Positions 7,631-16,217 are shown, counted from the first letter of the stretch. The stretch: DNA of 64,000 nucleotides from Blautia sp. Marseille-P3087 (GCF_900120195.1 NZ_LT635539.1:254830-318829); one strand, 5' to 3'. Notes: a model not told the origin generated them from the letters alone. Translations and numbers: made by a program.

Positions 7631-9319
7631 ATGGGTACAATGACAATTGACGGTAGAAAAGTGGAATTTACCGATGAAAAAAATATCCTTACCGTGATCC
7701 GTAACGCAGGCATCAACATTCCGACACTGTGCTATCATTCAGAGATTTCCACATTCGGAGCCTGTCGTTTATGTACGGTTGAAGATGACAGAGGCAAAAC
7801 ATTTGCATCCTGTTCCGAACAGCCGAGAGATGGAATGGTAATTTATACAAATACCGGAAGACTGAGAAACTATCGTAAGCTGATCGTGGAGCTGCTTCTT
7901 GCAGCACACTGCCGTGACTGTACAACCTGTATCAAGAGCGGTGAATGTGTACTTCAGGAACTGGCACATCGTCTCGGAGTAAGAAACATCCGATTCGAAA
8001 ATACAAGAGAGCATCATGAACTGGATTTCAGTTCGCCATCCATAGTACGTGATCCGAATAAATGTATCCTCTGCGGCAACTGTGTACGTGCCTGCGAGGA
8101 GATTCAGGGAATCGGAGCACTTGGATTTGCATTCCGTGGAACAGAAGCTATGGTTATGCCGGCATTCAACAAAAAGATTGCAGAAACACAGTGCGTAAAC
8201 TGTGGCCAGTGCCGTGTATTCTGTCCGACCGGAGCGATTTCCATTCATACAAATTCTGATAAAGTCTGGAAGGCTCTGGCGGATCCGGAAATCCGTGTGG
8301 TTGCACAGATCGCTCCGGCAGTTCGTGTAGCCGTTGGTGACCATTACGGCCTCCAGAAAGGCAGAAGTGTAATGGGCAAAATCGTCAATGCACTTCACCG
8401 TATGGGATTTGATGAAGTTTATGATACAAGTTTCAGTGCTGACCTTACCATTATGGAAGAAACAGCGGAGTTCCTGGATCGAATCGAAAAAGGAGAAAAA
8501 CTTCCTCTTCTGACATCCTGTTGTCCTGCATGGGTAAAATTCATCACTGACCAGTATCAGGAATTTATTCCGAATCTTTCTACCTGCAGATCTCCACAGG
8601 GAATGATGTCCGCAGTAATTAAAGAATATTTCCGTGATCCGGAGCATGCAGCAGGAAAGAAGACCATTATGGTTTCTGTTATGCCATGTACTGCAAAGAA
8701 AGCAGAAGCAGTTCGTCCGAACAGCTATACACATGGAGAGAAAGATACGGATATCGTTATTACGACCACAGAACTGATCCGTATGATTGATAACTTTGGT
8801 CTTGACTTTGCATCTCTGGATCCGGAAGCATGTGATATGCCATTTGGATTTGGTTCCGGCGGTGGTGTAATCTTTGGTGTTACCGGTGGTGTTACAGAGG
8901 CAGTTCTCCGTCGTCTGAATCCGGATCATTCCAAGGAAACCATGAATGAAATCGCAGAGTGCGGTGTTCGTGGAGAAGAAGGCATCAAAGAATTTACGGT
9001 TCCGTATAAAGGAATTGATGTAAAAGTCTGCGTTGCCAGCGGTCTTGCAAATGCAAGAATCGTTATGGATCGTGTAAAGAACGGCGAAGCCGAGTATCAT
9101 CTGATTGAGATCATGGCATGTCGTCGTGGATGTATCATGGGTGGCGGCCAGCCGACCAGAGCAGGTGACAGAACCAAGTATGCGAGAGCAAAAGGTCTGT
9201 ACAATGCAGATAATACTATGATCATCAAAAAGTCCGATGAGAACCCGCTTGTACAGGAACTGTATGCCGGATTGCTCAAAGGCAAGGAGCATGAACTGCT
9301 TCATAATGAGTTTTATTGA
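7631..9319 (+). CDS. hydA: NADH-dependent [FeFe] hydrogenase catalytic subunit (group A3 type)
   Basis: 562 aa. An N-terminal plant-type [2Fe-2S] domain (CYHSEISTFGACRLC...CSEQ) is followed by a NuoG-type His-Cys cluster segment (HCRDCTTCIKSGEC), two 4Fe-4S motifs (CILCGNCVRACEEIQG, CVNCGQCRVFCPTGAI) and the H-cluster domain with L1 TSCCPAWVKF, L2 MPCTAKKAEA and L3 MACRRGCIMGGGQP, all intact. Produces or consumes H2 within the HydABC complex. Last gene of the operon; the stop codon is directly followed by a ~330-nt imperfect palindrome. Confidence 0.95.
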   Translation: MGTMTIDGRKVEFTDEKNILTVIRNAGINIPTLCYHSEISTFGACRLCTVEDDRGKTFASCSEQPRDGMVIYTNTGRLRNYRKLIVELLLAAHCRDCTTCIKSGECVLQELAHRLGVRNIRFENTREHHELDFSSPSIVRDPNKCILCGNCVRACEEIQGIGALGFAFRGTEAMVMPAFNKKIAETQCVNCGQCRVFCPTGAISIHTNSDKVWKALADPEIRVVAQIAPAVRVAVGDHYGLQKGRSVMGKIVNALHRMGFDEVYDTSFSADLTIMEETAEFLDRIEKGEKLPLLTSCCPAWVKFITDQYQEFIPNLSTCRSPQGMMSAVIKEYFRDPEHAAGKKTIMVSVMPCTAKKAEAVRPNSYTHGEKDTDIVITTTELIRMIDNFGLDFASLDPEACDMPFGFGSGGGVIFGVTGGVTEAVLRRLNPDHSKETMNEIAECGVRGEEGIKEFTVPYKGIDVKVCVASGLANARIVMDRVKNGEAEYHLIEIMACRRGCIMGGGQPTRAGDRTKYARAKGLYNADNTMIIKKSDENPLVQELYAGLLKGKEHELLHNEFY

Positions 9320-9657
9320 TTTGTAATTTGAGGGTATGATGAGAGTAATGTGATATAACACCAAGGTGAGGGGCATATCACTGAGGTGCAATGAGAAGAG
9401 CTGACACGGGATCTGTCCCTGCAACCGGCTTGCGTTTCTCGAAATTCTTTCGTTCGCCTATTGATAACTGCTTTTGCAAACTCGCGCTGAAGCGCTCAGA
9501 CAGTGCAACGCAGTTATCGCTGGAACGAAAAAATTTCGGAAGCCGCACCAGGTTACAGGAGACAGATCCCGGTCAGCTCTTTCTAGTTCCTCATGTTTTA
9601 TGATTGCCACCTCGGCTGTTATATCGTAAAATCTCAAAATACCCTCAAGTTCAAATG
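9319..9657. repeat. ~340-nt giant imperfect palindrome (family A)
   Basis: The left arm (about 9319-9471) and right arm (about 9510-9656) are reverse-complementary over nearly their whole length with small gaps: for example TTGAGGGTAT (left) with ATACCCTCAA (right), GATATAACA with TGTTATATC, CGGGATCTGTC with GACAGATCCCG, GATAACTGC with GCAGTTATC. The apex holds a GCGC-TGAA-GCGC mini-hairpin. Such a structure can be a MITE-like element, a stable 3'-UTR hairpin of the hydCBA mRNA or a ncRNA. No transposase is inside. Confidence 0.75.
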
Positions 9658-9660
9658 AAT

Positions 9661-9773
9661 CAAGCATTATGACTCCAGTTCATTAGAACTCCCGGTAGGG
9701 GCGTCCCGCCCCGGCCCTGAGCCGACTTCGCATCTAGGCAAATTTTTGACGGGTGCGATGAAATTAAATTGTG
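9661..9773. other. Spacer between the two palindromes
   Basis: About 110 bp, GC-richer than its surroundings. I see a GGGGC-GTCCC-GCCCC hairpin near 9698 and a weak TCGCA...TGCGA pairing at 9728-9758. No gene and no tRNA are recognised. Confidence 0.3.
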
Positions 9774-9990
9774 TGGAGGGGATACCAATTCACAGAAAGA
9801 AAGGCAGGCGGTCCGGGGACTCAGCGAGGCTTCCCAGTGAACGACTGTGCCAGCGATGAGTGATTTTGTTCTGTTTGAGCGTCAGCGAGTTAACAAAATT
9901 ACTCATCCATAGGCGCACGGGAGGACACAGGAAACGAAGCGTGTCACCGGACCGCCTGCCTTTCTTTTGTGAGCTTATATATCCCCTCCC
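9774..9990. repeat. ~217-nt giant imperfect palindrome (family B)
   Basis: Left end GGAGGGGATA...GAAAGGCAGGCGGTCCGG (about 9775-9818) is the reverse complement of CCGGACCGCCTGCCTTTC...TATCCCCTCC (about 9948-9989). The inner arms GATGAGTGATTTTGTT and AACAAAATTACTCATC pair around a GAGCGTCAGCGAG apex. It differs in sequence from family A just upstream. From here to the fumarase start (10093) the DNA is A/C-rich with no gene. Confidence 0.75.
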
Positions 9991-10092
9991 CGCAAATTCC
10001 TTCATCCACCCTTGCACAAAAATTCCCGATACGATACAATAAAACAAAAAACATAAAAACAAAAATACACAACACGAAGGAGTGCAACCGAC

Positions 10093-10935
10093 ATGCGTGA
10101 AATACAAGCATCCATGATTACGGACACCATCGAGAGACTTTGCATCGAAGCCAATCAGGTGCTTCCGGATGATATCAAAAAATCCATCCAGGCCTGTCGT
10201 TCCTGTGAGGACGGACAGATTGCCTGTGGCATCCTTGACAACATTATCGAAAATTACGAAATTGCCGAGAACGAACAGGTTCCAATCTGTCAGGATACCG
10301 GAATGGCCTGCGTTTTCCTTGAAATCGGACAGGACGTACATATAACAGGCGGAGACCTGAGCGAGGCAGTAGACGAAGGCGTACGCCGCGGCTACACCAA
10401 CGGTTATCTGCGTAAATCCGTTGTCAAAGATCCGGTTCGCAGAGGAAACACCGGCGATAATACACCGGCAATGCTTTATACAGAAATCGTTCCGGGCGAA
10501 AACATCAAAATCACCGTTGGTCCGAAAGGCTTCGGAAGTGAAAACATGAGTGCAATCCGCATGTTTAAGCCATCCGCAGGAATCGAAGGAATTAAAGATT
10601 TTATCATCGAAACTGTAGAGACAGCAGGCCCAAACCCATGTCCTCCGATGGTTGTCGGAGTAGGAATCGGCGGTACTTTTGATAAGGCAGCTCTCCTTGC
10701 AAAAAAGGCTCTGATGCGCCCGATAGATACCGAAAACGAGGATCCATACTATGCAGACCTTGAGAAAGAAATGCTGGAAAAAATCAACCAGCTTGGTATC
10801 GGACCGCAGGGATTCGGAGGAAGAACAACTGCACTTGGTCTGAACATCGAGACCATGCCGACTCACATTGCCGGCATGCCATGTGCGATCAATATCAGCT
10901 GCCATGTGACAAGACATAAAACGGAGGTGATCTGA
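10093..10935 (+). CDS. Class I (Fe-S) fumarate hydratase, alpha subunit
   Basis: 280 aa, the N-terminal-half subunit of the two-component oxygen-sensitive fumarase/tartrate dehydratase family. Cluster and active-site signatures are QVPICQDTGMACVF, RRGNTGDNTPAMLYTE, GPKGFGSENMS, CPPMVVGVGIGG and GFGGRTTALG. Interconverts fumarate and malate in the cytoplasm in an incomplete TCA/succinate route. Two bases before the beta subunit, so they form one operon; the start has an AAGGAG RBS. A related L(+)-tartrate dehydratase is the alternative, but without extra tartrate genes fumarase is more likely. Confidence 0.88.
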   Translation: MREIQASMITDTIERLCIEANQVLPDDIKKSIQACRSCEDGQIACGILDNIIENYEIAENEQVPICQDTGMACVFLEIGQDVHITGGDLSEAVDEGVRRGYTNGYLRKSVVKDPVRRGNTGDNTPAMLYTEIVPGENIKITVGPKGFGSENMSAIRMFKPSAGIEGIKDFIIETVETAGPNPCPPMVVGVGIGGTFDKAALLAKKALMRPIDTENEDPYYADLEKEMLEKINQLGIGPQGFGGRTTALGLNIETMPTHIAGMPCAINISCHVTRHKTEVI

Positions 10936-10937
10936 AA

Positions 10938-11507
10938 ATGGAACGACATATTACACTTCCCCTGACAGAAGAACTTGCAAAAAGCCTTCATGCCGGTGAT
11001 ACCGTTTACCTTACCGGAACCATTTACACCTCCCGTGATGCCGGACACAAGAGAATGTGCGAGGCACTTGCCAGAGGAGAAGAACTTCCTTTTGATCCGA
11101 AAGATGCAACGATTTATTATGTAGGACCGACTCCGGCAAAACCGGGACAGGTTATCGGTTCCGCAGGACCGACTACAAGCGGACGAATGGATGCCTATGC
11201 ACCGACCATGATGTCCGTGGGTGCACGAGGTATGATCGGAAAAGGAGCCCGCCTTCCGGAAGTTATAGAAGCAATGAAAAAATATAATGGAGTTTATTTT
11301 GGCGCAATCGGCGGAGCAGGCGCACTTCTTGCAAAATGCATCAAAAAAGCAGAACTGGTGGCTTATGAAGATCTCCAATCAGAGGCACTTCGTCGTCTTT
11401 ATGTCGAAGAAATGCCACTGGTAGTCATCATTGACTGCGAAGGAAACAATCTTTACGAACAGGGAAGAGAATCATACCTGAAAGAACATGGTACAAAAGA
11501 ATCATAA
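10938..11507 (+). CDS. Class I (Fe-S) fumarate hydratase, beta subunit
   Basis: 189 aa, C-terminal-half subunit (swivelling beta/beta/alpha domain). It contains AGDTVYLTGTIYTSRDAGHKRM, IYYVGPTPAKPGQVIGSAGPTTSGRMD and the FGAIGGAGALLAKCI segment expected of this subunit. Assembles with the alpha subunit at 10093 to complete the active site. RBS GGAGGTGA overlaps the end of the upstream gene, so translation is probably coupled. Confidence 0.9.
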   Translation: MERHITLPLTEELAKSLHAGDTVYLTGTIYTSRDAGHKRMCEALARGEELPFDPKDATIYYVGPTPAKPGQVIGSAGPTTSGRMDAYAPTMMSVGARGMIGKGARLPEVIEAMKKYNGVYFGAIGGAGALLAKCIKKAELVAYEDLQSEALRRLYVEEMPLVVIIDCEGNNLYEQGRESYLKEHGTKES

Positions 11508-11564
11508 ATCTTGTGCACAACATGAATTAGCTGTGCAGATTTATTCTATAAGAAAACAGACAAA

Positions 11565-11594
11565 ATCATAACAGAAGCCCCTTATGCATATATA
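11565..11594 (+). promoter_or_regulatory. Candidate sigma-E promoter of spoIVA
   Basis: ATCATAA (11565-11571), a 15-bp spacer, then CATATATA (11587-11594), resembling the mother-cell sigma-E pattern (KMATAWW, 14-15 bp, CATACAMT). It would start RNA near 11601, inside the loop of the hairpin described next. spoIVA is a sigma-E gene in B. subtilis. Confidence 0.45.
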
Positions 11595-11641
11595 TGTAAC
11601 AATACATGGGATTGTGTGAGTATATGCAAGGGGGCTTTTTT
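11576..11641 (+). terminator. Terminator-like hairpin that buries the spoIVA Shine-Dalgarno
   Basis: AGCCCCTTATGCATATA (from 11576) pairs with TATATGCAAGGGGGCT (11621-11636), followed by TTTTT. The 3' arm is the spoIVA ribosome-binding site (AAGGGGG). RNA arriving from the fumarase genes would terminate or hide the RBS; RNA started in the loop would not. Confidence 0.65.
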
Positions 11642-13111
11642 ATGGAAAAATTTCAGGTTTACCGGGATATTCAGGCAAGAACCGGCGGTGATATATACAT
11701 AGGCGTTGTAGGACCCGTCCGCACCGGAAAATCCACATTTATCCGCAGATTCATGGAGCTGGTTGCACTGCCGGAGATGGAACCGGCAAAACAGGCAGAA
11801 GTACGTGACCAGCTTCCACTAAGTGGATCCGGAAAACTGATCACGACAGTTGAACCGAAATTCATACCGAAAGAGGCAGTGGAAGTGCCTCTCGGAGATG
11901 AGCAGAAAGTCCGTATCCGTCTGATCGACTGCGTCGGCTTTCTGGTAAAAGATGCCAGCGGACACATCGAAGAAGGAAAAGAACGAATGGTAAAGACCCC
12001 GTGGTTTGAAAAAGCAATTCCGTTTCATGAAGCAGCAGAGACCGGAACACGTAAAGTTATCGAGGAACATGCCACGATCGGCCTTGTGATTACGACGGAT
12101 GGCAGCTTCGGGGAACTGCCAAGGGAAAACTTTGTCGAAGCAGAGGCAGCGACCATCAGTCAGTTAAAAAAACAACGCAAGCCATTTCTGCTTCTTGTGA
12201 ATTCTCAGGCACCGTACAAAGAAGAAACACAGGAACTTGTCCACTCCCTTGAGAAAAAATATGGTGTCATTACCATGGCAGCAAACTGTGAACAGCTTCG
12301 CAAAGAAGATGTTACCAAAATTCTTTCGAATGTGTTGTATGAATTTCCGGTGACAGAGATTCAGTTTTTTGTTCCGAAATGGGTGGAGATGCTTCCGTCA
12401 GATCACGAGCTGAAAGCACAGATTCTGGACTGCATTCGCACGAAGATGAAAGGATTTCATCATATCAAAGACATTACCAGAGAATCAGTCACTCTCGGAA
12501 TTCCGTGTGTGCAGGAAACCATGCTTGAGGAAGTCAGCCTGTCGAGCGGGTGTGTCCGTGTCCGGGTGCAGGTCAAAGATGAATATTATTATAAAATACT
12601 CAGTGAAATGAGCGGAATTCAGATGGAGAGCGAATATGATCTGATCCACACGATGAAAGAACTTGCGGCAATGAAAAAACAGTACGTAAAAGTGCAGTCG
12701 GCACTGGAAGCAGTTCGCGATACCGGCTATGGTGTTGTTGTTCCGGAGCTTGATGAAATTCAGATTGAGGATCCGTCCGTGATCCGGCAGGGAAGCAAAT
12801 TCGGAGTAAAAATTAAGTCAAAAAGTCCATCTGTCCATATGATCAAAGCAGAAATCGAGACGGAGATCGCGCCGATCGTAGGCACGGAGCAGCAGGCAAA
12901 AGATCTGATCCAGTACATTGGCGAGAGTGGACAAAGAGGCGAAAGCATCTGGGAGACCAATATTTTCGGAAAATCCATCGAGCAGCTTGTGCAGGATGGC
13001 ATCCGCAGTAAAATTGCCTCGATAGGTGAAGAAAGCCAGTCAAAATTGCAGGATACCATGCAGAAAATTGTCAACGACAGCAAAGGCGGCATGGTCTGCA
13101 TTATCATCTGA
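11642..13111 (+). CDS. spoIVA: Stage IV sporulation protein A, coat basement-layer ATPase
   Basis: 489 aa from the ATG at 11642, chosen because it matches the family N-terminus (MEKFQVYRDIQARTGGDIYI) and has AAGGGGG 9 bp upstream; an in-frame ATG at 11606 lies inside the hairpin loop. The TRAFAC-type P-loop GPVRTGKSTF is at about residues 20-29, the switch region RLIDCVGF at ~97, and the conserved C-terminus ends in hydrophobic GGMVCIII. It polymerises on the forespore outer membrane as the base of the spore coat and cortex assembly. Shows the organism carries spore-forming machinery. Confidence 0.96.
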   Translation: MEKFQVYRDIQARTGGDIYIGVVGPVRTGKSTFIRRFMELVALPEMEPAKQAEVRDQLPLSGSGKLITTVEPKFIPKEAVEVPLGDEQKVRIRLIDCVGFLVKDASGHIEEGKERMVKTPWFEKAIPFHEAAETGTRKVIEEHATIGLVITTDGSFGELPRENFVEAEAATISQLKKQRKPFLLLVNSQAPYKEETQELVHSLEKKYGVITMAANCEQLRKEDVTKILSNVLYEFPVTEIQFFVPKWVEMLPSDHELKAQILDCIRTKMKGFHHIKDITRESVTLGIPCVQETMLEEVSLSSGCVRVRVQVKDEYYYKILSEMSGIQMESEYDLIHTMKELAAMKKQYVKVQSALEAVRDTGYGVVVPELDEIQIEDPSVIRQGSKFGVKIKSKSPSVHMIKAEIETEIAPIVGTEQQAKDLIQYIGESGQRGESIWETNIFGKSIEQLVQDGIRSKIASIGEESQSKLQDTMQKIVNDSKGGMVCIII

Positions 13112-13149
13112 ATATTATAAAAAATATAGATATTCTCCATAGTTTATGA

Positions 13150-13193
13150 AAACACATGATATCATATGAGTAATATGATGCCATGTGTTTTTG
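13150..13193 (+). terminator. spoIVA terminator
   Basis: AACACATGATATCATAT pairs with ATATGATGCCATGTGTT (two internal mismatches), followed by TTTTGC. Confidence 0.7.
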
Positions 13194-13303
13194 CTTACTA
13201 AAAAGGCTGGAATGTCGAAAAATGTCGAGAAGATTAAGTGGTTTTAGATATGAAAAATGTATATAATTATAAATTAAAAGATACTGTTTCAGAAAGGAAA
13301 CAT

Positions 13304-14737
13304 ATGAAAAAGGATAATAGAAAAAAAGATTTTTTGGGAACGGTTGTTATTCGCCCATCCTACACACATAATGAGACGGGGCATACATATGGCCGGACAC
13401 TTTTGAATCCTTATAAAATGGTTACAAAAGAACCAAATACAAACGAGAAAATACATCCTTTTCGATACATGATTACAGCTCAATATCGAATGCATTTACT
13501 GGGGAAGACTTTTACTACGCATGCGTTCGTTTTCAGCAGTCAGGATGGGGTTGCAATGAAATGTGCCGAAACAGCTATCTATTGTCTGGGGGATTTTGAG
13601 TCTGCGTCTTCTCCATTGTATGCAAGAGTATTACCGAGCGATATTCAGGAAAAATTGAGTCATCGCATTTCGGAGAGGATACTTCCGTCTCATGGTTTAT
13701 ATTGCAACGATATATCCTATATATTAAAAGAATTTGGATACTCACCAATGATATATGCTGGTGCAGAGGATTATCAGCGAATGTTGGAGGACTCTTTTGA
13801 AAGCAGCATAGATGCTGAAAAAAATGAAGTTATATCACACTGGGATAATATACACGAAACAAATTTTAAAAACTGGTTTCATTATTATGTAGAATCAGCG
13901 ATTCCGATACTTGCAGTCACGGCTGTTCGCCCTGATGCGAAAAAACATGCAACTTTAGTTATTGGGCATGGTTTAAAACAAAAGAAAATCACAGAATGCA
14001 AACAGTTTAAACTGGGGGATTATCCATGCATTGATACATCACAACTATATAATACGTATATTATAAATGATGATAATCAGATTCCATATGTAGAAGAAGC
14101 AATGGATCATTTTACTATAGATAAAAATTATAAGTTAGAAGCATATATTGTACCATTGGAAAAACATGTTTTTTTAGAAGCAGCTGCAGCAGTAACGATT
14201 TGTGATACGTTTATTGAAAATCAAAAGGATCGTCTGAAAAAAGCAATTGAAGTTTTTAAAAATCTGTGCTATTCTAAGCTCAGTGAAGTCTCTGATAAAG
14301 AGAAAATGGAGGATTTAAAATATCTGATAGAAAGTATTTCTGTGTCGTCTGAGAATCCATTAACAGTTAGATACTATTTGGCAAACAGTGCCGAATATAA
14401 ACAATTTCGTATAAAAAATGGAATAGACATTGACGAGCAAATATTTTATGCAGATGTGCTTATGCCTAAGTCAGTATGGGTGGCGGAGATATCTACATTT
14501 CGTTGTTATCAGGAAGGGTATGTTATTGGGGAAGTTGTATTAGATGCGACTGCTTCAAGCAGATCAAAAGTAGACAGTGTTATTTTGTTAAGAATTTCGG
14601 GAAATGGAGTATACAGGTTGCCGCAAGAAACATATACTGATTTAGAGAAAAAGCTTGCAGAAAAAGAAGAAAATATTATGCTTCCCAGCATGTTTATTAT
14701 GTATAGTAATTTTCAATATTGTAAAGAAAAGGAGTGA
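13304..14737 (+). CDS. Hypothetical protein with a possible papain-like (C39-type) cysteine peptidase domain
   Basis: 477 aa from the ATG at 13304 (AAAGGA 6 bp upstream); a GTG at 13238 and an ATG at 13250 are in frame but lack an RBS. I do not recognise the full protein. Residues ~80-100 read SSQDGVAMKCAETAIYCLGD, a Gln-x6-Cys spacing like the oxyanion Gln and nucleophile of papain-fold C39/BtrH-like enzymes. KHATLVIGHG (~His215) and YIINDDNQIPY (~250) fit the later His and Asp/Asn. The C-terminal ~200 residues have no known motif. AT-rich with unusual codons, unlike flanking spoIVA and fliB, so it may have been acquired. No signal peptide. A small ORF follows at once. Confidence 0.5.
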   Translation: MKKDNRKKDFLGTVVIRPSYTHNETGHTYGRTLLNPYKMVTKEPNTNEKIHPFRYMITAQYRMHLLGKTFTTHAFVFSSQDGVAMKCAETAIYCLGDFESASSPLYARVLPSDIQEKLSHRISERILPSHGLYCNDISYILKEFGYSPMIYAGAEDYQRMLEDSFESSIDAEKNEVISHWDNIHETNFKNWFHYYVESAIPILAVTAVRPDAKKHATLVIGHGLKQKKITECKQFKLGDYPCIDTSQLYNTYIINDDNQIPYVEEAMDHFTIDKNYKLEAYIVPLEKHVFLEAAAAVTICDTFIENQKDRLKKAIEVFKNLCYSKLSEVSDKEKMEDLKYLIESISVSSENPLTVRYYLANSAEYKQFRIKNGIDIDEQIFYADVLMPKSVWVAEISTFRCYQEGYVIGEVVLDATASSRSKVDSVILLRISGNGVYRLPQETYTDLEKKLAEKEENIMLPSMFIMYSNFQYCKEKE

Positions 14738-14746
14738 ATAATTATT

Positions 14747-14917
14747 TTGAAAATCAATAAATCGTTGCTTGTTACAATGAAACCAGGAGTTCACATAGAG
14801 GCAAAGGGATTAATTGGACATTCAGCTGAAATGAATAAAAGAATCGGAAAAAATATAGCAGCAAATGAGCAAAAGATTGAGCTTGGGATGAGAAAAGCTC
14901 AGCGAATTCAGATGTAA
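14747..14917 (+). CDS. Small basic protein downstream of the papain-like gene
   Basis: 56 aa from a TTG start (GGAG about 12 bp upstream); an internal ATG at 14774 is an alternative. Contains LVTMKPGVHIEAKGLIGHS and a Lys/Arg-rich helix-like end (NKRIGKNIAAN, GMRKAQRIQM). No double-glycine leader motif is seen, so a bacteriocin role is not supported. It is 10 bp after the upstream gene and ends right before a terminator, so the two look like an operon. Function unknown. Confidence 0.45.
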   Translation: MKINKSLLVTMKPGVHIEAKGLIGHSAEMNKRIGKNIAANEQKIELGMRKAQRIQM

Positions 14918-14945
14918 GGGGAATCACAATAAAGTGATTCCTCTT
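14918..14945. terminator. Bidirectional terminator
   Basis: AGGGGAATCAC-AATAAA-GTGATTCCTCTTTT, between the small ORF and the convergent fliB. Confidence 0.75.
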
Positions 14946-14955
14946 TTGCATTGTG

Positions 14956-16161
14956 TTAAATCTTTAATAAATTACCGAATCTAAATACATTTTCCTCATC
15001 CATCAACTCTTCAAATTTATTCAGATTCAGATCAGAGTGTTCCAACTCGCGTGAGAAGCGATAACAGATGGAAACCATCTCATCAAAAGAAAAACTTCCG
15101 CCATTTTTCAGATAAGTTCCGACTGCCAGATCATGGATCATAAAAGTACATACAATCGCCATTTTTACTTTGGCGAAGATATGCCCGTCGTATACAGCAC
15201 CGCAGAAATATGTGTAAATCCAGTAGAGCAGGAGCTGTTCTTCCTGAATTTTCCAGTCGGGGTATGCTGTGATAAAGGATTTGTAAATATCAGGTTCCTC
15301 AGCAAAATCACCGTCATAAAGCGGCACCAGCGTTTCCTCCAGATATTCATGCCAGCCCGGACGAAGGACTTCCATCTGCGGAATTACTGTCTGCCAGATC
15401 TGCTTCCTTAATTCCAATGAGGCAGAATCACAATTCCGGAAATTTGAATCAGATGCCATAACATCAGCATCTTTGTTTGTAGTAACACCTTTACCTGCAG
15501 TCCAGCTCCGCACTTTAGCCTGAAATTCTGCCGTAAATCCGGACTTTTCATGTCGTGCGCGGATATCCTCCCACTGGAACAGCTCATTTTTATCCAACGC
15601 CAGTTGGAAATCATGCGCGCATGCCAGTAATTTCTGACGGCGCAGCTTCATTGGGACATTTCGATTTTGAATAATAGAAAAAAGATAATCTCTCGTATCC
15701 ATCAGTGCTGTAAAAAGAAAATAATCAAAATCTTCATAAGTTTCTTCCTTTGAAGGAACTTCCCGTGTCACAAAAGAAATAGTATTCTTGTGAGAAAGAA
15801 AAATCCGCGCAGCTTCCGGGCAGGAAAGAGAAAGCGAGTATTCGCGGAGTCCTTCAAACTCCTCGATATGGCGTGGATATTTACGACAGGTGTCACAGAG
15901 CATATCTGGTCCGGCTTCGCTGTAAATATCACAGAGGTTTTCTTCATTCAGAAATGCACAGCGGCGATCATACTGACGGAAAGCCTGTTCCGACCAGTCG
16001 ATATCATTGTGCAGCCGATTGCGAAAAGTCCCTTTGAATTTTTTATACTTTTTCAGGCTTTTTTCGTCAATCATAATCTGCCAGCCGGCACAGCATGTGT
16101 CAGGACAGGCTCCTGCAATACAGGAAAATTCTTTATAAAAATCAGGGCGTGTGATCTGCAT
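14956..16161 (-). CDS. fliB: Flagellin lysine-N-methylase (FliB family)
   Basis: 401 aa from the ATG at 16161 (AAAGGA upstream, first residues MQITRPDFYKEFSCIAG); an upstream in-frame ATG adds 15 residues without an RBS. The Cys-rich N-terminus CIAGACPDTCCAGWQI with later RCAFLNEENLCDIY and MLCDTCRKYPR is the metal/Fe-S-binding signature of this family. Members methylate surface lysines of flagellin using SAM. No flagellar gene is in the window, so the substrate cannot be judged here; other YkgJ-like Cys-cluster proteins are a weaker alternative. Confidence 0.82.
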   Translation of the reverse strand: MQITRPDFYKEFSCIAGACPDTCCAGWQIMIDEKSLKKYKKFKGTFRNRLHNDIDWSEQAFRQYDRRCAFLNEENLCDIYSEAGPDMLCDTCRKYPRHIEEFEGLREYSLSLSCPEAARIFLSHKNTISFVTREVPSKEETYEDFDYFLFTALMDTRDYLFSIIQNRNVPMKLRRQKLLACAHDFQLALDKNELFQWEDIRARHEKSGFTAEFQAKVRSWTAGKGVTTNKDADVMASDSNFRNCDSASLELRKQIWQTVIPQMEVLRPGWHEYLEETLVPLYDGDFAEEPDIYKSFITAYPDWKIQEEQLLLYWIYTYFCGAVYDGHIFAKVKMAIVCTFMIHDLAVGTYLKNGGSFSFDEMVSICYRFSRELEHSDLNLNKFEELMDEENVFRFGNLLKI

Positions 16162-16217
16162 AGGATAGTCCTTTCTCTGAAAATATAATTCTGCAAAAAT
16201 AATCATACTTTTCTATC

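Noticed and set aside
9790-10917. 375-aa minus-strand frame across palindrome B and the fumarase alpha gene
   Set aside because: Runs through a palindrome and a well-supported gene; no family resemblance.
14747-14917. Bacteriocin or RiPP precursor
   Set aside because: No double-glycine leader, no Cys/Ser/Thr-rich core and no modification or export genes nearby.
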